From contig JAGTJM010000054.1 of the NCBI GenBank assembly GCA_020747015.1, positions 1-64,000 on the forward strand: 64,000 nt of DNA, read 5' to 3'. Below are positions 10,877 to 22,449 of the stretch, piece after piece. The translations under genes were made by a program, and so were the position numbers. Each line of letters opens with the position of its first letter. Position 1 is the stretch's first letter. This DNA comes from Pyrenochaeta sp. MPI-SDFR-AT-0127 (taxonomy: Eukaryota > Ascomycota > Dothideomycetes > Pleosporales > Cucurbitariaceae). The notes beneath the pieces are model-generated. The model was not told where the DNA came from and did not search any database. It saw only the letters and a program-made list of their open reading frames with translations.

Positions 10877-13800
10877 CTATTTCTTGTGTATGAAAACACG
10901 GTGTCGAGCTAGCAATTGGGAAATCATGAAATGTGAGACATCCTCGTCAGCCCAATAAGTAAGATGACTCGCTATGCTAGCCAGTAGCGAAATATCGAAT
11001 GCCTTTTAGAAGTCAGTACTGTGCTTAGGTTGAGACTTCTCACTTACGCCTTCCTGGATGCTATAATCTACGCGGCCGTTTGCGTTTAGACTTCTCACTT
11101 TAGCTTCCTCTTTCTTGAGCCTGCGACTCCGTTCCTCAAGCTCCTGCCACTCAAGATCCCTTTCCACATTCCTCGACCCATCTTCGCTTTGTTGGCTCTT
11201 TCTGCGTTTTTGGAAACCAGCAAATAGGGTCTCGATATCAGATTCTATGAGTGTGGGCGGATGTTCGCCGTCTTCGCCTTCTGCTATGATTTCTTGACCT
11301 AGTCTTCGCCTGCGTTCCTCATTGATGAATGCACTGGCCGGTTCGTTAAGACCTGGTACAATGCCTACAGGTGCATTTGAGACGGGCCCAACAGAGAGTG
11401 GGCGTGAAGTTCGCTGCCCTTGTGCACCGTTACCGGAGCCTGCCATTTCAGTGCTCGAGATACCAAGGCTTCGGTTCAGCAGACCACTTGCGATGCCCGA
11501 CCCCAGTGATGTCCAGAAGTCGGTTACTCCTTGACCTACACGAGCACCTATACCGGTGAAGCCTTGCGAAGCAGGCGCACCAAATATGCCCTTCTTTGTG
11601 TAGGGAAGAGGTTGGGCTTTCAATGCAGACATAGCTGGGGAGATGAGAGGTTCGATGCGATAGCTAATGGGGTCGGTGGGATGGAAGATATTGAAGATCT
11701 GTTTGCAGAGAGGCGAAGAGGTGGTGATGTCGAAAGTATAATCATGTTCCGTAGCGCCAGGTGAGAAAGGATCGTCAAGTGGGGATGCCGGCGTCTTTGG
11801 CGGCACGAAGGAGGTAGATGGTCTTGCAGCTATAGTTCGGCCTTTGAGCATTTGGAAAAGGCCAATGGGTGAGCCTAGCGCATAAAAGTCTTCCACTTCA
11901 AAGTCGAGCTTCAAACCTTCTTCGGTTGAACGCCGATGCTTACTGGACTGTGAGCTTGATCTTAATACGGCGTCCTTCTGGATGCACAGAATGTCGAACA
12001 TAATTGCTGACCCTAGAGAGTGACCAACCAAGCTTACTTTGCCTTTAAACGAAGGATTACGATCCTTGAACAAGCGAAAGGTCCGATTCAGCTCGTTGAC
12101 CACGATGCGGGAAATGTGCCCTTTATAAGCAGGGCTTTGATACAGCAGAATATCGAGAGCCAGGTCAGTGAGGAAGTTGCGCACCGCTGGGACACCTTCG
12201 ACGGTGATGTCTTCAAGATTCGGGTACTCATGGTCTTCGTGATCAAGGTCGCCAAGATCGTGTTCTTTGCGGTTGTGCTTGAGGCTCTGCTTCGGAAAGT
12301 CTAGCAGGTGGCGCCAGACGATGGGAATGACTTGAATTCGGTTGTTTTTGGTTTCCGTATCTGTTTCCGAATTCAAGGCTTGCAAGTCTGGAGAAGCGGC
12401 ATAGACTGACTTGAATGACTTGCGCATGGTATTGACGTCGTGGATGAAGTTGATCGACTCCATTCGCATACCTAAAGAGGGGTCAGCAAGGCACACCGAC
12501 TAAAATAAACAAGAACGCATTGTCTTAAATACGGCTGAAGCAGTTTGCGTAATTTTCGGAGGACTACAGTGGTCATGATAGCTACGCGAAATACCCCAGA
12601 CATATCCGAGAGAGCTTTTTGCTCATGTTGTGAATCCATACCGAGTCGTTGGCCAATGCCATGGGTTATGAGCAGCAGGTGTTCAATCTCACGGCCCTGC
12701 TCAGCTTTGTCCTGCATCTTGTAGTCGTCACGCATTTCTTCCTCTTCACGCTTTCTCAGCTCTTCCTCTTGCTTCTGTTCGTACTCGGGCTTCGAGGACG
12801 TCATCAGTTGTGAGACTTGCCTCTCCAGATTCCTCCTCCGGGTCTGAGAGGGCGACTCCCTTCCGCGCTCAACATCGGATGTGTCGGCGTCAGAATTGCC
12901 TTGCGATTCGGCCGCCGTAGATTGCTTGTCGTGATCTGAGCCGTATGCCTGGGGTGGCGTCGCCGATCGCCCGACCTGCTTCTCGCTGCCAGTATCTGTG
13001 GAGCCTGACGCCTTCGTATCCTGTGGGTTTGTATAACCACGGATGTACTTATAGCCAGCATAGTGTGCGCCTCCAGCGAAGCGCTGGTACAAGGTACTAC
13101 CCATGCGTGTCCACATGTCGTCGGTCAGTAGCCATGCAGTCTTGTCGTCCTGGTAAGTAACGGTTGAGTTCATATGGGCGCCGAACAGCCGGTGTGTCCG
13201 TGGCAGATCAGAGTGCACAAATACAGGAGACTCGTCCGCTTTGGCATCATGCTGCTGCTGCTTGCTCGCTTCCTTTCGTAGACTGTCAAACGAAGATTTT
13301 GGTGTGACTGGATTCGATGTCGAATCGCGGTTGAGTCTGGCTAGCTCCTTGCGGTAGTCGTCGCCCACGCTGGGGCCCGTTGAGAGAGGTCGTGTGCGAG
13401 GCTGCGAGGCCGATGTCCTCTCCTCTGTGCATCCAAACCGCCATGGCTTGACCTTTAGGTAGCCCTCCTCGAGTTGCATAGCCAGACTCTCGTCGACGGC
13501 ATCACCGTCTGGTGTGAACCATGTGCCTCGCTTCACATCGTATACAGGACCCAGCCAGTAAGCCGGGGCGAGCTCGCGGGCCTCGATGTCGACATCGAAC
13601 AGATAGTCTTCGTTCACGGGGACTTTTGTGGAACAGGGCGAGGCAGCACCAGACTGAGTGGGCGTGGTAGGGCTGGCGATGCCTTTTCTCAGCTCTGCGG
13701 CTTCGGCTTCATCGGCTTGTTTCTGAAAGGCGGCTTCTATGGCTCGAGAGTCGCTCGTGCTAAAGGGAATCCACTTCTTGGGCTTGGGCAGAGGCTTGTC

Positions 13801-14168
13801 TGGGTTGACTGCGTGGGCACTGAGCGGCTTTCTCTTGAACAGCTATGTGGAAATCAGCGCCGGCGCAGCAACCCGCAGGTACATTGGACACTCACATCAA
13901 TGGCGTGGAACCATCTCACAGAAAGTGGAGGGCAGTCTTGCGGGTATCGCTTCAAGCTCAGCCTGTGCCGCCGATCGACCGTGTGGTCTCCTCCTTGCTG
14001 TGGAGCAGGCCCGCTTGCTCTTCTGGCCTTGCCCGTGTCCTGATGCTTGTCTTCGGCTGCATCCTCTGCCGTGGTCCTGGGTGTTGATGGTGGCTTTGGC
14101 GTGGGAGCCCGTGACCCCCACGGCGACAGATTGGCCAGAAAGCCTTGCCTGGTGTCTGGCGCAGACAT
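10877..14168 (-). CDS. DDHD-domain phospholipase A1-like lipase
   Basis: Intracellular phospholipase of the PA-PLA1/DDHD family (relatives: yeast Ddl1, human DDHD1/2), which cleaves fatty acids from glycerophospholipids. Exons 14168-13896, 13842-12642, 12471-11048 and 11002-10877 splice in phase to 1,007 residues. The N-terminal third carries the conserved EAYWLGPVYDV-like module (here APAYWLGPVYDVKRGTWF). The lipase core opens with LLITHGIGQRLG, which is split by intron 2. The nucleophile is Ser643 in VGHSLGS. The DDHD domain includes FYALGSPIGLF and IFHPTDPISYRIEP. A Lys/Glu coiled segment precedes the final motif GRVDYSIQEG, completed in the last exon by FDISLLASIASHLTYW. Introns are 53, 170 and 45 nt. 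Confidence 0.9.
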
Positions 14169-14472
14169 TCTGTCAAATATCGGGGCAACGCCGCTGGAGC
14201 GGAATGTGGCCAGCCAGGGCTTTGCACCGTCTTGTGCAGCCCGGCCTGGGAAGCGCGAGAGGAATAGGCGTCTTGGGAGAGCGTGAGCGTGGAGCTTGGA
14301 GCGGCGCATGTGTCTTGCATGCATCAGACGGGGGGGGGGGGGGCGGCGGGGACCGCGGTCAAGTTACATCACCAACCGTCTGTGGGCGGGGCTGTTGTCG
14401 CTGTGCCATCTTGTAACCCTCAACCGTCCGTGACGAGCTTTTGGGCGTGATCTGGTTCACAAAATAACAACA
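14169..14472. promoter_or_regulatory. Bidirectional promoter with G14 tract
   Basis: A 304-bp space between the DDHD lipase start and the unrecognised gene at 14473. It contains an uninterrupted run of 14 G (14330-14343), followed by GGCGGGG. The lipase leader is on the minus strand and the other gene's leader on the plus strand, so both must initiate here. Confidence 0.55.
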
Positions 14473-15719
14473 ATGGAGCTGTATCGCCCGCGGTCATCGT
14501 CTATCCCCCGCCAGTACCACCGCAGGGCCCACCAAGAGCGCTTCTCCATCACCGATGCCGTGCACCTCAAGCTCCAGCTCCAAGCGCTCGACAATGCCCT
14601 CGCCAGCACGTGTCCAGGACGACATGGCCAAGTAGACATGAAGAAAATTATAGATGCCTGCCGATCGCGGCCATTCCACGAGGCCGTCTACGTGGATGGC
14701 TCCGAAGCGTTTTATCTCGTTGTGAAGACGTTGTCGCGCCCTGACCTCATCCCCAACGTCTATATCCAAGCATACATGTCCGCCATCCACGGCCGGCCGT
14801 ATGTGAATGAGTATAACGTGTCCGACTTCAACAAGGGCGTGGACCCCACCTTTTCCGAGATACGCGTCCTGCTAGGCAGCATAGATAGACTGTGCGAAAC
14901 AGATCTGCAAGGCGCTTACCAACGCCTGGAGGATGAGGGCAAGTACACGAAGCAAACCACCCACGTGATGCCATGCCCCCCTGACACACAACAGTCAAAC
15001 CCTTCCCCTTCCTGCGACTTCCTGCCGAGCTTCGCTTACTCTTCTATGCCCATCTCCTCCCTCGCGAACCTCACATTGCTCTCCTCTTCCAGCCGCTTCG
15101 CGATCACAAATCCCCAAGACTGCGCCTCGATATCATGCGTGTCAACACCAAACTACACGGTGAAGTGCACAAGTACCTATACCAGAACCGCACGCTCTTC
15201 ATGATCTTAGCACGGGATGGATCCAGCAAGACCTTGAGCGATGAATACATCGCACGTAACTATGAAACACTTGCCAGGATGAGCATGCGGACACGCCAGT
15301 TATTCCAGAAGCTGGAGATTCAGATTGGATACCTCGCTAACCAGACTTTCACCGCCAAACGCTACGCAGACGTGTCTTCTGTGTCAGATCCTATGCGCCA
15401 CATTTTTACCATGCTGCCAAACCTGCAGACGCTCGTCATCTCCTTTGCCTCTTCATCGTACGCAATCAGATCCATGCAGCGTATTTTTCGCGAGCTCAAC
15501 GAGACTGTCGTCTGGCTCATTTCGTACATTCCCCTTTCAGTCAACCTTGTGTGGGATCTTTCACGTGCTTGTCCGCTTCAGGGCAAGATTGAGGAACAAC
15601 CCATGTGGAGTACCATACAAGAGCGGGGAACAATTATAATGGGCGCAAGTGTTGTGACCCAACTCGAGTCCTCGCCATACCAAGACTGGCGCGAAACTTC
15701 TAGGATCCGCACTTCTTGA
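14473..15719 (+). CDS. Conserved-looking fungal protein, function unknown
   Basis: Unrecognised 396-residue protein. The best model has exons 14473-14938 and 14995-15719, joined by a 56-nt GC..AG intron (donor GCAAGT, branch CTGAC, acceptor CAACAG) in phase 1. This join restores the segment PFPFLRLPAELRLLFYAHLL, which resembles the LPxELRxxIYxxLL motif common at the start of F-box-like fungal proteins. The remainder is helical with no catalytic motif. Good start context (ACAACAATGG). Without the GC donor the two halves are in different frames. The C-terminal 60 residues are Trp/Ser-rich and may include a missed terminal intron. Confidence 0.65.
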
Positions 15720-16233
15720 ACCGAGTAACAAAAAGCATATAAGATTCGTTACGTACACCATGCTTCTGCATGCGCTCCACTTCATTGCAATCGCTATGAG
15801 ATTCAGCCTTGATAAAACAACGTTATTGACGTCATCATCAGAATAATAGTAGCGCCACCTACCGTATAACGGTTCCATCAATCCATGGCAACGCCATTTC
15901 CCGATGCGCAATGGGCGCCCGTGATTCACATGCGAGCTTGGGCTTCAGCCCACCCGCTTTTGGAGATACCGTAGCATCCTCGCCCAATCAACATAAGTAC
16001 GACAATGCCCCCCCGATGGTATCTGAGAATCAGTCTGAATCTATGATGTCGACACTGTAGAGGAAAGCCGCCACGATCACATTCGCGGCCCGTGGGAGCC
16101 ATGACACAGATGTAGGGTTGACAATGATAAGGAAGACTCAACACAGCATCCGCATCGCCAACAGCCTGTACCCTACTATAGTTTTATTTTGCATTGGTAT
16201 TTGTAGTTGTTCAACCTGCACACAACACACGCG
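15720..16233. other. Intergenic, no gene seen
   Basis: Holds the 3' end of the preceding gene and the upstream region of the kinase-like gene. Minus-strand frames here are short and lack domain content. Confidence 0.5.
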
Positions 16234-17551
16234 ATGGCACAACGAAGCCGAATCCATATGACGACCCACACCTTGGACTTCTTTTACGATGATGAAGGTA
16301 ACTATGCTATGACACTTCTCGTCAACGATGTCCGCTTCCATGTTATCGAGAATACCAGAGATCTTCAGGGAACATCAATCCAGAATGAGTACCTCCAAAA
16401 AATATCAGCCCTTCGCGAGGCCGACAAAAAAAGAAGAACAAAGGGCGGAGCAAGCGCGGATGAAAGTTCAGGATAGATCTAAGCTAAGACAGTTAAATCG
16501 CTCGAATGGCAAAGATAGCGGTGTCGATGTATCAGAAGGCGAAGACTGTGGGAACGAGGAAGAGAATGATAGTGGGAGTTTGAGTGTCGAGCTTCGAACT
16601 TGGATACTCAATTCATTCGCAATCATGATGGCAAAATGGGCACCACCAGATCGTAAAACAGAAGAATCAACACTCTATGAATGGTATCGCGGTCCAACGG
16701 ATTTCTTTGACCTGAAAATCAAGCGCGGAAAACTCACGCCCGAGCTGCTCGAAAGCACAGAAGAGCTGAATGAGAGAATCGAACTGCTTATTCCTCAAAT
16801 GGTGATGCCGAAGTACATTTGTAGCATGGACGTGCCTTGGTTCGATGTAAAAGACCTCATTGTCCAGTCTGAAGTCAGCTTACCTGAACCCGCACACCTA
16901 GGCAAAGTCGTGCCCAATCCAAGTAGAGGCGTGTTCTTCTTCAAACCCGTTGACACGTCTCAGCCAGGTGCGATCAAGCGCGAGATACAAATTCTGCAGC
17001 GTCTCGAAAGCCTGAACTTAAAGGTCAAGGCCCCTAAGTTACGAGGGTTTGTACGTTTTGGGGACAGCACGACCAAAACCATGGGCTTTTTGCTCTCTAA
17101 CATTGCCAACCCAAAGCCCCTTACTGTGTTACTCGACTCAAATATATCCAGAACAAAACGCGCACGTTGGAGCGCAACGAGCAAAGACTACGTTCGGTTA
17201 CTGCACGAGAACCAGATTATCTGGGGCGATGCTAAAGCAGACAACCTCTTAGTTGATGCCCATGATGAGCTATGGATTATTGATTTTGGCGGGAGTTACA
17301 CAGAAGGTTGGGTAGAATCCAACCTCAATGAAACGAAGGACGGAGATACGCAAGGTTTGGAGAAGATACAAGCGGCGCTAGAAATAGAAAAGTCGCACAA
17401 CAGTATGTCTGACTCAGCCCACACTGGGCAAGAAAATGTGAGGGAGACTGCCAGTTCTCTATTCGTGGCGGAGAAAAGAAACGAGATACATACCTGGAAG
17501 CGGAAGTATTCGAAGGGAGAGAGACATCATGATAAGAAAAAAAGAAATTGA
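16234..17551 (+). pseudogene. Protein-kinase-like gene with frame break at A7 run
   Basis: Kinase-fold protein of a type frequent in filamentous ascomycetes. The N-terminal part (from about 16234, Met uncertain) reads DFFYDDEGNYAMTLLVNDVRF and leads into a charged helix. After seven A residues (16426-16432) the frame no longer matches the helix. One base less would continue as KKEEQRAEQARM into the long second frame ending at 17551, about 438 residues in total. That frame holds the putative VAIK-like Lys (FFFKPVD), the helix-C Glu (AIKREIQIL), the catalytic loop WGDAKADNLL and the metal-binding IIDFGGSYTEGW. No Gly-rich loop is clear. The break may be an assembly indel, a true mutation or a missed intron; the rest is intact, which favours the first. 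Confidence 0.65.
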
Positions 17552-18165
17552 GAGTTTGAAGAGGACAGTAAAATCGCGAAGGCACCGAGGAACTAAATAT
17601 TGTACTGGTAGGCAACTCTAACCAGCTAGAACCCAAGGCTATCGCACCTATTGCATTTGGGTAGACCCGTTTCCTTCCACTTCAGAACTGCACTGAAATC
17701 CTAAAGTGTCCATAATCAAGCTCTTTGTTTCATGTATGTTGTATATGGTGATCCCTTGCCAATCAAAGTGGCAGTGATAGATAGTCAATGCGTCATGTGG
17801 ACCGTCAAACATGGGGTACATTTCTACGGGAGCGCAGGTCTTCATCAACCACACGTCGCTGATTGAGATATACTGCTAGTCAAGGCGTGATGCGTCAAAC
17901 AATCAACCACATGCGCCTGTTATAACAATGTTGCTTTGCCAAAAGAGCGTGATCCCACGTCGCGGCCCCTACAATACCAAGAAGTGAAAGTCATTCTGTC
18001 GTAATATCTAGATCCTTCCAGATTTGTGCCTTCCAGAAGCAAGCAAGGCGCCATGATCTCCCCGAGACATTTGAACGCCAATCATTACGCTCATTACATC
18101 TCTCCATATTATACAGCCCACTCTAGTCTCACACTCGTGCTCACAGTGTCGCGTCGCTGTAAGTA
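17552..18165. other. Intergenic between convergent genes
   Basis: The 3' ends of the kinase-like gene and the zinc-finger factor gene point at each other across this stretch. No supported gene, RNA or repeat is seen. Confidence 0.5.
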
Positions 18166-20190
18166 TTATACGCCAAAGTCCAGAAGATCGTAAGAAGAAG
18201 AGTCCAATGAAGTGAATTCATCCATTGCTTTCATCTCAAGGTCAAATTGTGAATACGAATTGTCGGGCAAAGCGCTGAACAACTCATCCAGCTCGTCCTT
18301 TGGCTCAATCGGAGACGTTGGCGGTGTTGTAAAGGGGTTTGAAAGGACGGAAGATCGCGAGGGAGTAGATGAGCCTTTGAGAGGGCTGGGCTGAATTGGC
18401 GCATTGTTCTCATTAATGGATCCAGCTGAATGAGGCCGCTGGTCAGCTGGTGACATTGGAGGGGTGTGTGAGTGCTGGGAAAGCTGTTGGAGGATGTTTA
18501 TGGATGCAACATCGCCGGCGTAAGAAGACGATGATGCAAAACTCGAGTTCACGATGTGCACATCATCGGCAAATGGGCTCGATGAAGTCTCAAAACTATA
18601 TGACACATTAGCAAGGAACTGCGAGCATGTTAGTGTATCATACCTGAATGGATCTACTGAAGGGATTATGGAATCATTGAAACTCTGTGAGCCAGACAGT
18701 AGCTGGGGTAGATCATGTGGTTGTGCAGGTTCATAGCCCTCAAGTGGCGAAGGTGAACGAGCGTCAGAGCAAGGCGAACTCGCTGATACAGATGAAGGCG
18801 CAGAAATAAGAGCACGCCGTGTTCGATTTGCCTTATCCACTCGCTGCTCCATGTCCGGCCGATGCTTCTTCGGTCGGCCACGCTTCGCTTGTCGTCGGAC
18901 AGCATCGGCGAATCCACCAACACACATACCACGCTGTCGATGACGTGTGAGTGCATCTTGTCTTGCAAAACCTGCGCCACATGGGCACTTGTAGGGTTTG
19001 TTCCCCGAGTGAATCTTTGCGTGGCGCTTTAAGTCGTGCTGTCGCACGAAGCACTTCCCACATCCGTTGCATTTGAATTGCCGATCGCCAAGATGTGTCT
19101 GAACATGCGACCGGATGTTTTCGCGCCTCCCGAAAACCTTGCCGCAATCCTGATACATACAAGTCCACTTCTGTGTCGCAGGGTCTTGCTCACTGATGTA
19201 TCGTTGAACCTCCTCTGGCGCAATACCAGTATACTCAAGACTCGCATCCATATCCAGGTCGCTGAATATTGCGGGTTGTTGAAACGATTCAATAGAGAGC
19301 GGGAGTCCGTTCGTTGACATGGAGCTCTGAGATGTTGGAAACAAGGGAGGAGGTTGGGAGAACATCATTTCTTGATGTTCCTCGATTCCTTCAAGGAATG
19401 AATTTACCGACTTCTGGTTAGGTGAGGAGATAGGTGATGGTGATAGCGCATCCGAGGTGTAGTAAGAGGAAGACTCATAGCCCATGTCGGCATCTGGATT
19501 CTCAAAGTCGAAAGTCATAGCACTAGAGGTGGGCTCGAGATTAATGTCAGTCATGTCAGTAAAATTTGAAGGCTGGGCAGCCGCAGTGAGTGGGTCATGG
19601 CTATGTAATTGCACTGATTTTTGTGGTGTTGCAGTTGGCGTGGGAAGGATGTTAATAAAGACTTGCCCACATGAGCCATACACAGACTGAATATGCTCAT
19701 GAAGTTCCTTCAACTGTTGATCGGTTGGAGGTTTTGAGGGAGAGTGAGGAGGCTGCTGGGGAGACTGCAGGCGGAGTGTCCGTCGAGGAGTCCGCGGTGA
19801 TGGGAGAGAAGTCTGTACTGGGGAGCGCAAAAAGGTGGCCTGGGAGCCCGGCTGGGGCTGGCTGTGTGGCTGCGCTACTTGCATAGAGTGCTGTGGTGGT
19901 TGTCCTAGGTTAGTATTACTTACCGTACTGTCTTCCTGCCGGAAGGATTGTGTGTCGATGGGTCCTGGTTGTGTCTGGTCCGAAAATTGGCCGCGGTAGG
20001 AGGCATGGATGGGCTCAAGGTTTAGGCCTCGAAGGTCTAGGCTCATGCCGGTCCGGCTGTGTCGTCGTTGTTGTGAGTTAGCAGGGAGTGGTCGTACTGG
20101 AGGCGTGTCGAAAGCAGCAGGTGTCGAGATTTGTCGTCGGTGCTGGGTTCGTCGGCGCTGGATGCCAGAAGGCATGTTTGTGGACAGCAT
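18166..20190 (-). CDS. ACE2: Ace2/Swi5-type C2H2 zinc-finger transcription factor
   Basis: Nuclear regulator of the Ace2/Swi5 family, which in yeasts drives cell-separation and cell-wall genes late in mitosis. The open frame is 674 residues without a stop. The N-terminus RRRTQHRRQISTPAAFDTPP matches the short basic/STPxAF block typical of this family. Three zinc fingers lie near residues 342-425. The first two are classical (CMYQDC, CNGCGKC), and the third has the diagnostic CPC spacing with a CCHC-like end (GAGFARQDALTRHRQRGMC). KRGRPKKHRPD after the fingers is a likely nuclear localisation signal. Two stretches with strong splice signals lie within the frame and are multiples of three, at 18643-18596 (48 nt) and 19923-19870 (54 nt). 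The true protein may be up to 34 residues shorter. Confidence 0.88.
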   Translation of the reverse strand: MLSTNMPSGIQRRRTQHRRQISTPAAFDTPPVRPLPANSQQRRHSRTGMSLDLRGLNLEPIHASYRGQFSDQTQPGPIDTQSFRQEDSTVSNTNLGQPPQHSMQVAQPHSQPQPGSQATFLRSPVQTSLPSPRTPRRTLRLQSPQQPPHSPSKPPTDQQLKELHEHIQSVYGSCGQVFINILPTPTATPQKSVQLHSHDPLTAAAQPSNFTDMTDINLEPTSSAMTFDFENPDADMGYESSSYYTSDALSPSPISSPNQKSVNSFLEGIEEHQEMMFSQPPPLFPTSQSSMSTNGLPLSIESFQQPAIFSDLDMDASLEYTGIAPEEVQRYISEQDPATQKWTCMYQDCGKVFGRRENIRSHVQTHLGDRQFKCNGCGKCFVRQHDLKRHAKIHSGNKPYKCPCGAGFARQDALTRHRQRGMCVGGFADAVRRQAKRGRPKKHRPDMEQRVDKANRTRRALISAPSSVSASSPCSDARSPSPLEGYEPAQPHDLPQLLSGSQSFNDSIIPSVDPFRYDTLTCSQFLANVSYSFETSSSPFADDVHIVNSSFASSSSYAGDVASINILQQLSQHSHTPPMSPADQRPHSAGSINENNAPIQPSPLKGSSTPSRSSVLSNPFTTPPTSPIEPKDELDELFSALPDNSYSQFDLEMKAMDEFTSLDSSSYDLLDFGV
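18596..18643 (-). other. Candidate in-frame intron in the Ace2-type gene
   Basis: 48 nt beginning GTATGA and ending ATATAG, with CTAAC and GCTAAT branch-like sites, inside the coding frame. Removal keeps the frame and joins DPF to SFETSSSPF. The encoded 16 residues are unlike the surrounding Ser/Pro/Asp-rich sequence, which supports a real intron. Confidence 0.55.
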
Positions 20191-21394
<1,204 letters not shown>

Positions 21395-22449
21395 ACTCCT
21401 CGCATTTAGGAGCGCGATACGATCGATACGAGCAACGGCATCATGAGAAATATGGAAGGATCTGATCTGGTTCCGCCACATGTCGGCACATAGTCTATCA
21501 ACAAATTCTATCAAGGACTTACCATGAGCTTTTGTGTGCACTATTCTTCGTGACGAAAACTTCTGTATAGCCTGCAAGAGCCCGCCCACCCATAATATTC
21601 TGAAAACCTCGTGTGAACGATTGGTCATAACATAGCTACAAGTGATAGGTTGCGTACGGTCAGCGTATGATCGAGTTTCAAGTCAATATGCGCAACATTG
21701 AGCCGACCGCAGCCGGTAGAGTGTGCTTATCCGCAATGCGAGGTATGGAATTCCATCACTAGGGCGCAAACAAGACCTGATAACAATGCTACACGTTCGC
21801 GACCAGTAACCACCTCGAGGTTGCCCGGCCGTATTGCCGCCCATGGATGTAGGGTAGCAGACCATCAACTGGGGTTATTGTGAACATTGACCAAGATACT
21901 CGCTACAGTCGACATTCTCAAATGTATAGTATTTTAGGACTAACATTTTTGCTTGGTCTTACAAGTCACCTAATAACGTTAAAATTACAGTGAAGTAATC
22001 ACGCGCAATATCGAATAATCAGATGACACTACGACAGGGCGCCTAAAGACCGACCTCGGAGCGTAACTAAGCTTGTCTCGTACTTGTGCTTGGTGGTGTG
22101 GTGGTGGTGGTTTTGTGACGATAAGATTGCTCGATAACATCGAGTAACTGTATGAAAAGTGGCCGGCGCACCAACACAGCACTAAAATTCAAAAAAAAAA
22201 GTGGTGATCGACCCTGTACTCTAGAATCGTTGTTGTAGGACTACGACTTTATGCTGGGATTTATCATTTCCTAAAAACTTGGTAGACTATTGATGGGTTG
22301 TGCCCCGAATCTGTACGTTCACCCAGGCCAAGAACCAATGGTCCCGAGTCCGTACCCGTACCCTGCGCACCCTCATGCAAATGCAATGATATTTTGCGAG
22401 CTGAAATATACAATACGAACCGAAATACAATCAGCTGAACTGGCATGCT
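21395..22449. other. Intergenic between convergent genes
   Basis: The 3' sides of ubi3 and the allantoinase gene. A short GGT-rich run lies at about 22091-22111 and an A-run near 22190. The small open frames have no domain content, and I see no gene. Confidence 0.5.

Noticed and set aside
16426..16433. Programmed -1 frameshift at A AAA AAG in the kinase-like gene
   Set aside because: The heptamer is not in the X XXY YYZ phase of the upstream frame, and the shift needed is +1 (or -2), so an indel or missed intron is more likely.
22091..22111. GGT-rich short repeat
   Set aside because: Too short and simple to call a meaningful repeat or regulatory element.
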